Part shown: piece by piece, positions 1-7,326 of the stretch
Numbering within the stretch: the first letter of the stretch is position 1
Layout: every line of letters starts with the position of its first letter
Source of the DNA: CAWVWF01 sp963933885
GTDB taxonomy: Bacteria; Bacteroidota; Bacteroidia; Flavobacteriales_C; GCA-002722245
Reading direction: 5' to 3'
Assembly (NCBI GenBank): GCA_963933885.1
Contig: CAWVWF010000096.1
Location: 1 to 13,454 of the forward strand
Length of the DNA: 13,454 nucleotides
Notes under the pieces: generated by a model
What the model saw: only the letters and a program-made list of their open reading frames with translations
Database searches by the model: none
Told to the model about the DNA's origin: nothing
Made by a program: the position numbers and the translations under genes

Positions 1-1
1 A

Positions 2-595
2 ATACTTTTATTGAAAGCAAGATGGTATCGTTCTAAAAAAATATTATTAGGAGCAATACCTATTATAGTAATCGCATTTCTACCTTTTTTAAATTGGACG
101 AATGCCAGCCATTTCCTTCAGAGTATCGACCTGTATTTTCAATCGTTCGAATTTAACGGAAGTGTTTTTAATATTGTAAAATGGTTTGGATATAAAGTAT
201 TCAATTATGATGTTATAAAGACTGCAGGACCAATACTATCAATTATCGCATTTCTGTTAATTCTCCTTATATCTTGGGTATTTAGATTTAGAAATAGGTT
301 GGCAATTTTCAAAGCATTAACATTAATGTTTTGTATTTACTTATTCTTATCACCTGTTGTACACCCATGGTATTGCATCTTACCTTTAACATTAAGCTTG
401 TTCACCAAGATGAAGTTTGTGATTGCGTGGAGTGCTACAATCTTTTTATCTTATATAATGTATGACTCAAGTTTAGATAGTAATTTAAAAAACGCAATAC
501 TTTTCCTTGAATATGTGGTTGTGTTTATCGTTTTACTAAACGACTTAAAACAGTCTTTTTCTTTTCAGAAAATAAAATCAGGGATTCAAGTTTAG
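2..595 (+). CDS. C-terminal part of a multi-pass membrane glycosyltransferase-like protein (5' truncated)
   Basis: The reading frame is open from the left edge to TAG at 593-595, so the true start lies outside the window; an in-frame TTG at 11 is not a convincing start because codons continue upstream. The visible part of about 197 residues is very hydrophobic, with roughly five or six membrane helices. A His-Pro-Trp-Tyr motif (bases 362-373) sits at the start of a late helix, and a Phe-Thr-Lys turn follows. This arrangement is common near the C terminus of lipid-linked-sugar-dependent mannosyl/glucosyltransferases (GT-C fold, DUF2029/GT87-like) in Bacteroidetes. These act at the cytoplasmic membrane on polyprenyl-phosphate sugars. 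Family assignment is an inference from this motif and topology, because the catalytic N-terminal loop is missing. The gene overlaps the convergent lipoprotein gene by 4 bases (592-595). Confidence 0.6.
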   Translation: MLLLKARWYRSKKILLGAIPIIVIAFLPFLNWTNASHFLQSIDLYFQSFEFNGSVFNIVKWFGYKVFNYDVIKTAGPILSIIAFLLILLISWVFRFRNRLAIFKALTLMFCIYLFLSPVVHPWYCILPLTLSLFTKMKFVIAWSATIFLSYIMYDSSLDSNLKNAILFLEYVVVFIVLLNDLKQSFSFQKIKSGIQV

Positions 596-1500
596 AAATT
601 TCTTCCTGGATATTTTGATTGAAAAGACTCTACCCATTTCTTTCCTTGCATTGTAACATATACAATATCCCCTTTAATTCCACCAAAAGCAACGTTGGTT
701 GGCTTAGCTCCATTTAATTTTATTGTTCTGATCGTTTCTCCTTGAGGGTTTAAAATCACAACTACACCAGCTCCATATCTAGCAATATATAAGTTACCCA
801 CATTATCACAACGCATTCCGTCCAATCCAAAATCAGAAAACTGTTTGAATAATCTCTTATTAGAAACCTCCCCTTTATTATTAAGATCGTAAACCCAAAC
901 TTTTTTCTGAATAGATTCATTAACATATAAGGTCTTATTATCAGGACTAACCTCAATTCCATTTGTAGTTCCCATAGAATCTTCTAATAAAACAAAAGAA
1001 CCCTCTTTATCAATTCTCCAAATATTCCCTGAAGACTCAGCCCAATTTGGATCTGACGCGAATAAAATCCCGTTATCCATGATAGCAATATCATTCGGTT
1101 GGTTCAATCTTGCATCATGAGCGTAAACTTCTACTTGCTTTGTTCCATACTCAACTTTCAAAACATTATGCTTTGGATAATCAGCAATATACATGTTTCC
1201 TTGTTTGTCGAACCTAATTCCATTACCAATACTCCCTTCTGGTAATTCAATAAATAAGCTAAAACTATCATTATCAAATTTTTTTCGTGCTATAGTTCCT
1301 TCATGATTAATGTTTACTAAAAATAAATCACCATTCTTTCCAACTGCAGGCCCTTCAATTCCACCAGTAAAAACACTATCAGAAATTACAATTGATGAAT
1401 CACTTAATGTAATATTCACTTTAACTTCCTCATTCTGAAGCTCTTTATAATCACAAGAAAACAATAATAAAACACTGACAAATGGTATAAACCTGATCAT
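592..1500 (-). CDS. SMP-30/gluconolactonase-like beta-propeller lipoprotein
   Basis: A 302-residue protein of the SMP-30/gluconolactonase/LRE family, probably a metal-dependent lactonase or related sugar-acid hydrolase. I chose the ATG at 1498-1500 over an in-frame GTG at 1534-1536 because it begins a standard lipoprotein signal (hydrophobic stretch, then LLFSC with the lipid-attachment Cys at residue 16). The mature protein should therefore be membrane-anchored, in the periplasm or outer membrane. Family metal and active-site positions are visible: Glu49 in IEGP, Asn136 in QPND, Asn180 in TNGI and Asp227 in LDGM, with repeated propeller strands of the type NGIRFD, GILFASD and SPDNKTLYV. Length is near the family norm. 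It is divergent from the chitinase-like gene across 219 bases, and its 3' end overlaps the upstream glycosyltransferase gene by 4 bases. The substrate cannot be read from sequence. Confidence 0.85.
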   Translation of the reverse strand: MIRFIPFVSVLLLFSCDYKELQNEEVKVNITLSDSSIVISDSVFTGGIEGPAVGKNGDLFLVNINHEGTIARKKFDNDSFSLFIELPEGSIGNGIRFDKQGNMYIADYPKHNVLKVEYGTKQVEVYAHDARLNQPNDIAIMDNGILFASDPNWAESSGNIWRIDKEGSFVLLEDSMGTTNGIEVSPDNKTLYVNESIQKKVWVYDLNNKGEVSNKRLFKQFSDFGLDGMRCDNVGNLYIARYGAGVVVILNPQGETIRTIKLNGAKPTNVAFGGIKGDIVYVTMQGKKWVESFQSKYPGRNF

Positions 1501-1719
1501 TTTAAAGGAATTAGAATAATTAATTATTAACAACACATATAATGTATAATCAAGTACTTAAAAAAGATATTAACGAAAATACCACTAATATTTTCTAAAA
1601 AAGAAGATCTTTTTCTTTACTCACACAATTTTTTTTCACTAACTTAGAGAAGCTTAAATATACCCTGCCAATAAAATTTAAGTCAGTTATTTATTTATTA
1701 AATCTTAATCCTATTAACT
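1501..1719. other. Divergent intergenic region between the lipoprotein and chitinase-like genes
   Basis: This 219-base, very AT-rich stretch must carry the promoters of both flanking genes. I looked for the Bacteroidetes pattern TTG-N17-23-TAnnTTTG on both strands and found no full match. The nearest -7-like string on the plus strand is TAACTTAG at 1640-1647, without a TTG at the right distance. No tRNA-like or strong hairpin structure is visible, and there is no Shine-Dalgarno sequence before either start. Confidence 0.5.
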
Positions 1720-4311
1720 ATGAAAAAAAAACTATTAGGTGCCTTTTTTGCCTTAGCGACTATCTTTAGCTCGCAGGCACAAAATGTGAAAGTACTTGGT
1801 TACTTTCCACAATACCGAGCGACTGCTGGTATACAATATGACAAACTTACCGATTTAGCTTATTCATTTATTAACCCTAATTCTAACGGGACTTTAAAAA
1901 CAACTGGATATTCTGTAGATCAAGTATTTGGTTTTGACATAAATAAATTCGTTATCACAAGAGATGCTTGTGCTAATGCTGGTACTAACTTATGGCTTGC
2001 TTTAGGAGGTGCTGATGATGCGCATGCTAGAGATAATAGATTAAATTCTGTTTCTGGTAATTCGACTTACAGAAATCAATTGGCTACAGATTTAGTTGCT
2101 TTTTGTATTACTCATGGTGTTTATGGTATCGCAGTTGACTGGGAATTCCCTGATGCTGGAACAGAAGTAAATAATCACCTTCTTCTTTTAGAAGCTATCA
2201 ATGCAAAAATTGATGCATCAACTAATCCAAACATGAAAGTTGCAGTTGCAGTTGGGGGAGAATATACAGGATCAGCAAATCACTTGAATAAAATTCATTC
2301 TGATTTATTTGGATCTAAAGCTCACCTAGTTGATGACTGGCATATTATGGCTTACGATTTCCCTTCTTCTTATGGTTCAAATCACTCTTCTCTTGCTAGT
2401 GCAACAGGAAGTATGGACTCATGGAAGAATCAAGGAATGGATTATTCAAAAATGCTTTTAGGAGTACCTTTCTATGCAAGAAATGCAAATAGAAATAATG
2501 AAGAAGAATATAATGATTTAGGTGCATCTAATGCTATTTGGACAGGAGATCATTCTAATGGATGGTATTACAACGGTACTACTACTTTAAAAGCTAAAAT
2601 TGATTTAGCGATAAGTAAAGGTTCTTTAGGAATCTTAATCTGGGATTTAGGTCAAGATAGAGCCTCAGGTGATTATTCACTTTTGGATGAAATTCATACT
2701 TACGCAGGAACAAAATGTGTTATTTCTAAGCCTAACTTAGGTGCTGACAAAGGAGTTTGTGCTCCAAATTCTATAACATTAGATCCTGGAGTTACTGGTT
2801 CTGGTTTACAGTTCACTTGGACTAAGGACGGTGGTTCTTCTATAGGATCTAACTCAACGCTTTCTGTATCCGCTGCTGGTACTTATAAAGTATCTATTAC
2901 TAATGGAAGTTGTACAAAAGAAGATGAAATTATTATTGTATCAGGTTCTTCTATCACTACTTCAGGAGATAATGGATGTGATGATGAAAACTTAACATTA
3001 TCTGTTAACAGTCCTGATGGGGCTAAAACATACAAATGGTATGATCAAGCTACTTCTGGTACTTTATTATACACTGGAACTTCTTATACGGATATGTTTT
3101 CAGCATCTACAACAGTTTATGTTGAAGAAGCTTCTGCTGGTGTAAACAATTACACTTCTAGTGTTACTGAAATCCCACTTGTACCTGTTCAAAAATATCA
3201 TGCATGGGCTGGAAGTCAATATACTTACAGATGTGCTCAGATGTTAGTTGTTGATACAGATTTAAAATTGAAGTCATTAAGACTAATGGCTAGTAGATTA
3301 AATGGAATTACATTCAACGTTAAAATTATTAATGCTGATAATCCACCAAACTTTACTGACGTTGCTGACTTAGGTCCATTTACAGCCCCTGCTGAACCAG
3401 GAGTTGATGCAAGTGCTGCTCTTTACTTTGATTTTAATGTTGATTATTCTCTTAATACTGGAACATACCTTATTTATGTTGTTCCTGCTGCTGGTGATGA
3501 GCGTAATTACGGTGTTATTAATGCACTTACTGAAGAGTCCTCAGAAGCTGGAGTTTATACGCTTAAAGGATCTACATTCCAAGCAAGTAAAGAAGAAAAT
3601 GGTTATCCAAACTTTAATGCTGGAGATGAAGGACAAGTATGGTGGAGTGCTTATGGTCCTTTCATAAACTGGAAATTTGAAACTGGTGCTAATGCATCTT
3701 GTGGAAGAACTTCTGCTACTGCAACAGTTATTAGCTGTGGACCACCTGAAGTTACTTTTATAAGTCCAACTAATACTGGAACTTATTACACTCAGGCTCC
3801 ATTAATTGATTTTGAAGCTACAATTACAGACGGTGGATCTGTTAGTAGTGTTGTATTTGAAGTATACAAAGGAACTACTTTAGTTGCTACGTTACCTAAT
3901 AGCTATTCAGGTTCAAGTTATACTGCAACATGGCAAGCTATCAATCCAGGTACTGATTATGAATTCAAAATTACTGCTACAGATAACGATGGAAACATAA
4001 CTATAGAAACTATGGACTTTGATGTTGATGCTGATGTATCTGCTCAAGATGTAATCATGAACGGTGATTTAGGAGTTTATCCTAACCCTGCAACTGATGA
4101 ATTTAATATTTCTTTCGACCTAGTATCTACAAGTGATGTTAGTGTTGAAGTTGTAAACTCAGTTGGTTCTGTTGTTTATACTCAAGAAATGGGATCTTTA
4201 AAAGGAACTCAATTAATTAAAGTAAATGCTGACTTAGGTGTTGGTTTATACTTCGTTAATGTAAAAGTTGGTAACGAAACTGTTACTACTCCTTTAAACG
4301 TTGTAAAATAA
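1720..4311 (+). CDS. Secreted multidomain GH18 chitinase-like protein with T9SS sorting domain
   Basis: An 863-residue exported glycoside hydrolase family 18 protein, probably acting on chitin or another N-acetylglucosamine polymer at the cell surface or outside. Order: signal peptide (1-21, ends SSQAQ); GH18 barrel (about 22-332); Ig-like domain (337-409); a second Ig-like domain of the CHU_C-associated type with the WYD motif (410-470, Trp440); a beta-sandwich of the kind found in T9SS proteins (about 480-673, ending NWKFE and a Cys661-Arg663 segment); an Ig/Big-like domain (675-770); and a type A sorting domain with YPNP at 787-790 to the end. GH18 signatures: LGG at 95-97, YGIAVDWE at 135-142, MAYD at 210-213 and Trp308 near the barrel end. 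Catalytic Glu142 and Asp140 are kept, but the first two Asp of DxxDxDxE are Tyr135 and Ala138, so activity is not certain. It has its own terminator and many T-ending codons (GCT, ACT, TCT, GTT), suggesting strong expression. Confidence 0.9.
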   Translation: MKKKLLGAFFALATIFSSQAQNVKVLGYFPQYRATAGIQYDKLTDLAYSFINPNSNGTLKTTGYSVDQVFGFDINKFVITRDACANAGTNLWLALGGADDAHARDNRLNSVSGNSTYRNQLATDLVAFCITHGVYGIAVDWEFPDAGTEVNNHLLLLEAINAKIDASTNPNMKVAVAVGGEYTGSANHLNKIHSDLFGSKAHLVDDWHIMAYDFPSSYGSNHSSLASATGSMDSWKNQGMDYSKMLLGVPFYARNANRNNEEEYNDLGASNAIWTGDHSNGWYYNGTTTLKAKIDLAISKGSLGILIWDLGQDRASGDYSLLDEIHTYAGTKCVISKPNLGADKGVCAPNSITLDPGVTGSGLQFTWTKDGGSSIGSNSTLSVSAAGTYKVSITNGSCTKEDEIIIVSGSSITTSGDNGCDDENLTLSVNSPDGAKTYKWYDQATSGTLLYTGTSYTDMFSASTTVYVEEASAGVNNYTSSVTEIPLVPVQKYHAWAGSQYTYRCAQMLVVDTDLKLKSLRLMASRLNGITFNVKIINADNPPNFTDVADLGPFTAPAEPGVDASAALYFDFNVDYSLNTGTYLIYVVPAAGDERNYGVINALTEESSEAGVYTLKGSTFQASKEENGYPNFNAGDEGQVWWSAYGPFINWKFETGANASCGRTSATATVISCGPPEVTFISPTNTGTYYTQAPLIDFEATITDGGSVSSVVFEVYKGTTLVATLPNSYSGSSYTATWQAINPGTDYEFKITATDNDGNITIETMDFDVDADVSAQDVIMNGDLGVYPNPATDEFNISFDLVSTSDVSVEVVNSVGSVVYTQEMGSLKGTQLIKVNADLGVGLYFVNVKVGNETVTTPLNVVK

Positions 4312-4321
4312 TTATTACAAC
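4300..4321 (+). other. Small hairpin over the chitinase-like gene stop codon
   Basis: GTTGTAA (4300-4306) and TTACAAC (4315-4321) form a perfect 7-bp stem with an 8-base AT loop containing the TAA stop at 4309-4311. It lies 13 bases before the main terminator stem. It may help protect the mRNA 3' end, but in such AT-rich DNA chance is possible. Confidence 0.4.
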
Positions 4322-4334
4322 ATTATAATATTAG

Positions 4335-4366
4335 AAAGCCCTGCAAAATTTGCAGGGCTTTTTTTT
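4335..4366 (+). terminator. Intrinsic terminator of the chitinase-like gene
   Basis: AAAGCCCTGC (4335-4344) pairs with GCAGGGCTTT (4352-4361) around a 7-base loop, and the T-run continues to 4366. The GC core of seven pairs stands out in the AT-rich background. It lies 23 bases after the stop of the chitinase-like gene and is the only textbook Rho-independent terminator I found in the window. Confidence 0.93.
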
Positions 4367-4380
4367 ATACCAAAAATATT

Positions 4381-4773
4381 ATGGATTTCGAAAAAGAAGA
4401 TGATTACACAACGTACCTATTTACATTAACGACTATTGGATTAGTTTTCTCTCAACTCTTTGCAGAGGACAAATATGATAACTATAGCTATCTAGGTTAT
4501 ACGGTTTCAGCTTGTGGATTTTTTTTTATCTATCAATTCTTTAAACTTTCAAGTCTGAAAAATGAATTGAAGAATTCAGATAAAAAAATGTTGAAGAAAA
4601 TATCCAAAGATGGCAGCTCCACTATTAATGTAATATTAATATTTAATAATGCAGAGCTCTTCGAGAACAGTAAGAACAGAGTTATATACAATAAATTTGC
4701 ACTCGCTAAGAAAAGCGTGCTATTTTCATTTTATTCTACTCTAGTACTAATTGGTTGTTATTTAATTTTTTGA
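4381..4773 (+). CDS. Small hypothetical membrane protein, three predicted helices
   Basis: A 130-residue protein that I do not recognise. It has an acidic N terminus (MDFEKEDD), hydrophobic segments at about residues 10-28, 38-55 and 109-130, and a charged Lys-rich soluble stretch between helices two and three (about 58-108). The ATG at 4381 is the only sensible start: no other in-frame Met precedes the first two helices. The start lies only 14 bases after the terminator T-run, leaving no room for its own promoter in the gap. Transcription would have to come from readthrough or from within the 3' end of the chitinase-like gene. It ends one base from the end of the convergent phoH gene. Base composition resembles its neighbours. 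It is probably a real but poorly conserved gene. Confidence 0.6.
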   Translation: MDFEKEDDYTTYLFTLTTIGLVFSQLFAEDKYDNYSYLGYTVSACGFFFIYQFFKLSSLKNELKNSDKKMLKKISKDGSSTINVILIFNNAELFENSKNRVIYNKFALAKKSVLFSFYSTLVLIGCYLIF

Positions 4774-4774
4774 T

Positions 4775-5719
4775 TTATTCCTCTTCCTTATCGTAAGCTT
4801 CAATAATTTTTTTAACAAGCTTATGCCTTACTACATCCTTACCGTCTAAAGTCACAAAAGAAATACCTGGTATACCTTTTAAAACATTTACACTTTTTAA
4901 TAACCCAGACATACTCTTTTTAGGTAAATCTACCTGAGTAGCATCTCCAGTAATAACAAATTTAGAATTCTTCCCCATCCTTGTAAGGAACATTTTAAAC
5001 TGAGTTTCAGTTGCATTTTGGGCTTCATCCATAATACAAAATGCCTTATCCAAGGTTCTTCCTCTCATAAAAGCAAGCGGTGCAATTTCTATCGTCCCAT
5101 TTTCCAAATACTCTGCTAATTTCTCAGGAGAAATCATATCTCTAAGTGCATCGTATAATGGCATCATATAAGGATCTAATTTATCCTTTAAATCACCTGG
5201 AAGGAAACCAAGTTTCTCTCCCGCTTCTACTGCAGGTCTCGTAAGTACAATTCTTTTAACAGATTTACTCTTTAATGCCTTTACAGCCAATGCTACAGCA
5301 GTATATGTTTTTCCAGTTCCAGCGGGTCCGATGGCAAATAGCAAATCATTAACAGCCATAAACTTAACCATCTTCCTCTGGTTGGCAGTTTGAGCTTTTA
5401 TCACATTCCCCCCTACTCCATGAACTAATATTTCACTTCCTTTTGCGTCCTTAACTACCTCTTCAGCGTTATCATCTTCCATCAAACGCTCTATCTGGTT
5501 TTCTGTTAGTTCACCAAATCTTAATATATGGGTAATACAAAGTTCTAACTTGTTTTCAAAACGATTTACATCTTCTTCACTTCCGTTCACTTTAATAACA
5601 TCACCGCGAACAACAATCTTAAGATCTGAGAAAAAGCTACTTATTTGCTTTATCTTTTTATTGTCGATCCCAAATAATAACATCGGATCAACTTCTTGAA
5701 TTTGAATTTTCTTTTCCAA
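4775..5719 (-). CDS. phoH: PhoH-family P-loop ATPase (PhoH-like, YbeZ type)
   Basis: A 314-residue cytoplasmic ATPase of the PhoH-like/YbeZ family. These proteins are linked to RNA metabolism and ribosome maturation, often acting with the endonuclease YbeY; the exact role here is inferred. An N-terminal domain (about 1-105) precedes the ATPase core. Walker A is GPAGTGKT at 131-138. A family signature around TRPAVEAGEKLGFLPGD follows, Walker B is IMDEAQ with Asp231-Glu232, and a sensor-like TGDATQVDLP contains Gly258-Asp259. The C terminus is short and acidic (KEEE). Length matches the family. The start at 5719 lies about 20 bases downstream of a perfect -7 element (TATATTTG). It is transcribed away from the six-gene operon and converges with the small membrane protein gene with a one-base gap. 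ybeY is not in the window. Confidence 0.95.
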   Translation of the reverse strand: MEKKIQIQEVDPMLLFGIDNKKIKQISSFFSDLKIVVRGDVIKVNGSEEDVNRFENKLELCITHILRFGELTENQIERLMEDDNAEEVVKDAKGSEILVHGVGGNVIKAQTANQRKMVKFMAVNDLLFAIGPAGTGKTYTAVALAVKALKSKSVKRIVLTRPAVEAGEKLGFLPGDLKDKLDPYMMPLYDALRDMISPEKLAEYLENGTIEIAPLAFMRGRTLDKAFCIMDEAQNATETQFKMFLTRMGKNSKFVITGDATQVDLPKKSMSGLLKSVNVLKGIPGISFVTLDGKDVVRHKLVKKIIEAYDKEEE

Positions 5720-5738
5720 TCGACTAATTTTTACATCT

Positions 5739-5746
5739 CAAATATA
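5739..5746 (-). promoter_or_regulatory. -7 promoter element for phoH
   Basis: Read on the minus strand this is TATATTTG, an exact match to the Bacteroidetes -7 consensus TAnnTTTG, ending 20 bases before the phoH ATG. A TTG at the expected -33 distance is not seen. The predicted leader is short (roughly 12-15 bases). Confidence 0.5.
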
Positions 5747-5774
5747 CCTAAAACCTACGCAGTTTCGGTATATT
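5741..5774. repeat. Inverted repeat in the phoH/operon divergent promoter region
   Basis: The arms AATATACCTAAA (5741-5752) and TTTCGGTATATT (5763-5774) are complementary at 11 of 12 positions around a 10-base centre. The outer eight bases of each arm match perfectly. The dyad fills most of the 62-base gap between the two divergent start codons and overlaps the -7 element of phoH on one side and a -7-like TATATTAG (5769-5776) on the other. It could be an operator for a dimeric regulator or simply two mirrored promoters. Confidence 0.5.
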
Positions 5775-5781
5775 AGCGGCA

Positions 5782-6399
5782 ATGAAACAAAGTGTTATAC
5801 TTTTATTTTTTTTAGCGACCTTTTTCAGCAGTAATGCAGGAACTCCAAAGATAGATTACGAGATGTTCTCTATTGGTGGGAATTTCGTTTATTCTATTGA
5901 AGACGGGTACGCTGGTTTGAATGGAAAACTTACATTACCTCTATCTTCTAAGTATGTTAGTATAGTTTTTCAGGGAACACTGTTTCCTTCTCAAATGCAA
6001 TTAGGTGATGAAACAATTAATGAATTTAGATCTAAAGTTAACTTCCAGTTAACACCTATTCATATAGGTAAATTCAGTACATATTTTCAAGCTGGATTTG
6101 ATAACGGAATGTGGAAAAGAAATTATAAAATTGAGAATTCTGAGCTAGATGTAAACTGGAAGATTGACGAAAGTATCATGTTTGGAGCTGGATTCAATTA
6201 TAACGTAAAGGGAGTTCGTTTTTATGCAGACTGGATGTATATGCCAGACATTTATAGTAATCACGTCGGAATAGGAATGCATATTTTATTCTTTGAAAAG
6301 TCATTATATAGAAGATTCTATATGCAACGTCGTAAAAAGAGCAGCATATTCAATATCAAGTATAGACGTAAAAAGAAAGGAAATAGCATTAAATTATAA
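5782..6399 (+). CDS. Exported barrel-like protein with a basic C-terminal tail
   Basis: A 205-residue protein of unknown function, first in the six-gene run. It has a signal peptide (MKQSVILLFFLATFFSSNA, cleavage near residue 19). The mature part shows alternating polar/hydrophobic strands with aromatic girdle residues, as in a small eight-strand outer-membrane barrel. The strand at about 161-171 ends in Phe-Phe (GIGMHILFF), as a barrel's last strand would. Instead of stopping there, the protein continues with 34 residues (172-205) of which 14 are Lys or Arg. The ATG at 5782 directly begins the signal peptide. The stop is followed after three bases by the permease gene. The barrel reading is inferred from pattern only; a periplasmic beta-sandwich is the alternative. 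Confidence 0.65.
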   Translation: MKQSVILLFFLATFFSSNAGTPKIDYEMFSIGGNFVYSIEDGYAGLNGKLTLPLSSKYVSIVFQGTLFPSQMQLGDETINEFRSKVNFQLTPIHIGKFSTYFQAGFDNGMWKRNYKIENSELDVNWKIDESIMFGAGFNYNVKGVRFYADWMYMPDIYSNHVGIGMHILFFEKSLYRRFYMQRRKKSSIFNIKYRRKKKGNSIKL

Positions 6400-6402
6400 T
6401 CG

Positions 6403-7317
6403 ATGTTAAGCGTTTTTCTTCAAATACTTCCTCTGTTTCTAATTATCGGATTGGGATGGATAATTGCAAAACTCGGTCTAGCTAATAAATCTTGGTTAAA
6501 ACCAATTGGTGACTTTTCATTTTACATTGGTTTCCCTGCTTTAGTATTTCATAATTTAATTGAGATACAAATACCTTTGGAGCTCATCAAAGATGCTTTC
6601 TTTCACAACACGGTATTAATATTCTCTTTAGTAATTCTACTATATCTCGTTTCTTTATTTTTCAAAATATCCAATAGAAACAAAGCAACATTACTGTTTT
6701 GTTTTATGTTCGGAAACATAGCTTTTATGGGAATTCCAATTCTCACATCACTTGATCCTAATTTAAAACAAGAAGCAAGTTTAAACGCAGCTATTCATCT
6801 CTTTTGGGTTTTCTCTTTAGGAATTTTCACAATCGAATGGCTAACCTCAAAAAAGAGTGATACTAAAACATTGGTTTTAAACCTTTTTAAAAACCCACTA
6901 TTACTAGCAGTTCTATTCGGATTATCAGTTAACATCTTGGCAATTGATATCCCTGAGCCTATTACAACTCCTATTAAAATGTTAGGAAATGTAGTTGCTC
7001 CTTTAGTAATGTTGATGATAGGAATCTTCATGTACATTAATCCAATTAAAAATTGGAAAGAATTGAAAAACCCAATCATTTACAGTTCTATCAAGCTTTT
7101 GATATTTCCAATAATTGCAATTTTAACTTTGAAAAGCATCAACCTCAGCGACTCATTTTTCTCATCTGTTATAGATATTGCAATGCCATGTGCTATCACT
7201 CCGTTTGCGCTTGCAGATACTTATGGTTTAAATAAGAAATTCATTGCGAATAGTATTATAATTTCTACCTCTTTAAGTATACTAACTCTTACCATAGTTA
7301 TTGGATTAATTAGTTAA
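6403..7317 (+). CDS. AEC-family permease (auxin efflux carrier-like transporter)
   Basis: A 304-residue inner-membrane protein with about ten hydrophobic helices in two halves, matching the auxin efflux carrier/AEC (bile/arsenite/riboflavin transporter superfamily) fold. Family features include the opening LPLFLIIGLGWI helix, the GNIAFMGIP segment at 104-112 and the late AMPCAITPFALADTYG segment in the second half, where the family has a conserved broken helix. Bacterial members move malonate, malate or other carboxylates; the substrate here is not readable. The start at 6403 is three bases after the preceding stop and there is no ribosome site of Shine-Dalgarno type. It is followed by ribD after nine bases. 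Linkage to riboflavin synthesis by position alone is weak evidence for a flavin-related substrate. Confidence 0.88.
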   Translation: MLSVFLQILPLFLIIGLGWIIAKLGLANKSWLKPIGDFSFYIGFPALVFHNLIEIQIPLELIKDAFFHNTVLIFSLVILLYLVSLFFKISNRNKATLLFCFMFGNIAFMGIPILTSLDPNLKQEASLNAAIHLFWVFSLGIFTIEWLTSKKSDTKTLVLNLFKNPLLLAVLFGLSVNILAIDIPEPITTPIKMLGNVVAPLVMLMIGIFMYINPIKNWKELKNPIIYSSIKLLIFPIIAILTLKSINLSDSFFSSVIDIAMPCAITPFALADTYGLNKKFIANSIIISTSLSILTLTIVIGLIS

Positions 7318-7326
7318 ATTTGCGAT

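Noticed and set aside
594..603. AGAAATTTCT palindrome at the first convergent junction
   Set aside because: Ten bases of AT-rich palindrome with no loop and no T-run; not a terminator.
1501..1719. Possible tRNA or small RNA in the divergent region before the chitinase-like gene
   Set aside because: No cloverleaf, no T-loop consensus and no terminator; only AT-rich sequence.
3404..3667. 87-codon plus-strand frame inside the chitinase-like gene
   Set aside because: Hydrophobic product is a by-product of the T-rich codons of the real frame, which is continuous through the region with recognisable domains.
4794..4823. TAAGCTT and AAGCTTA inverted repeat near the end of phoH
   Set aside because: The loop is 16 bases and no T-run follows the stem on either strand; the arms encode ordinary residues of PhoH.
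6795..7079. 94-codon minus-strand frame inside the AEC permease gene
   Set aside because: It is antisense to a clear transporter gene, with no signal, motif or regulatory site of its own.
7315..7322. TAAATTTG, an exact match to the -7 element, just before ribD
   Set aside because: It would place the transcription start on the ribD ATG itself, has no TTG at the -33 distance, and includes the stop codon of the preceding gene. More likely chance within a tight operon.
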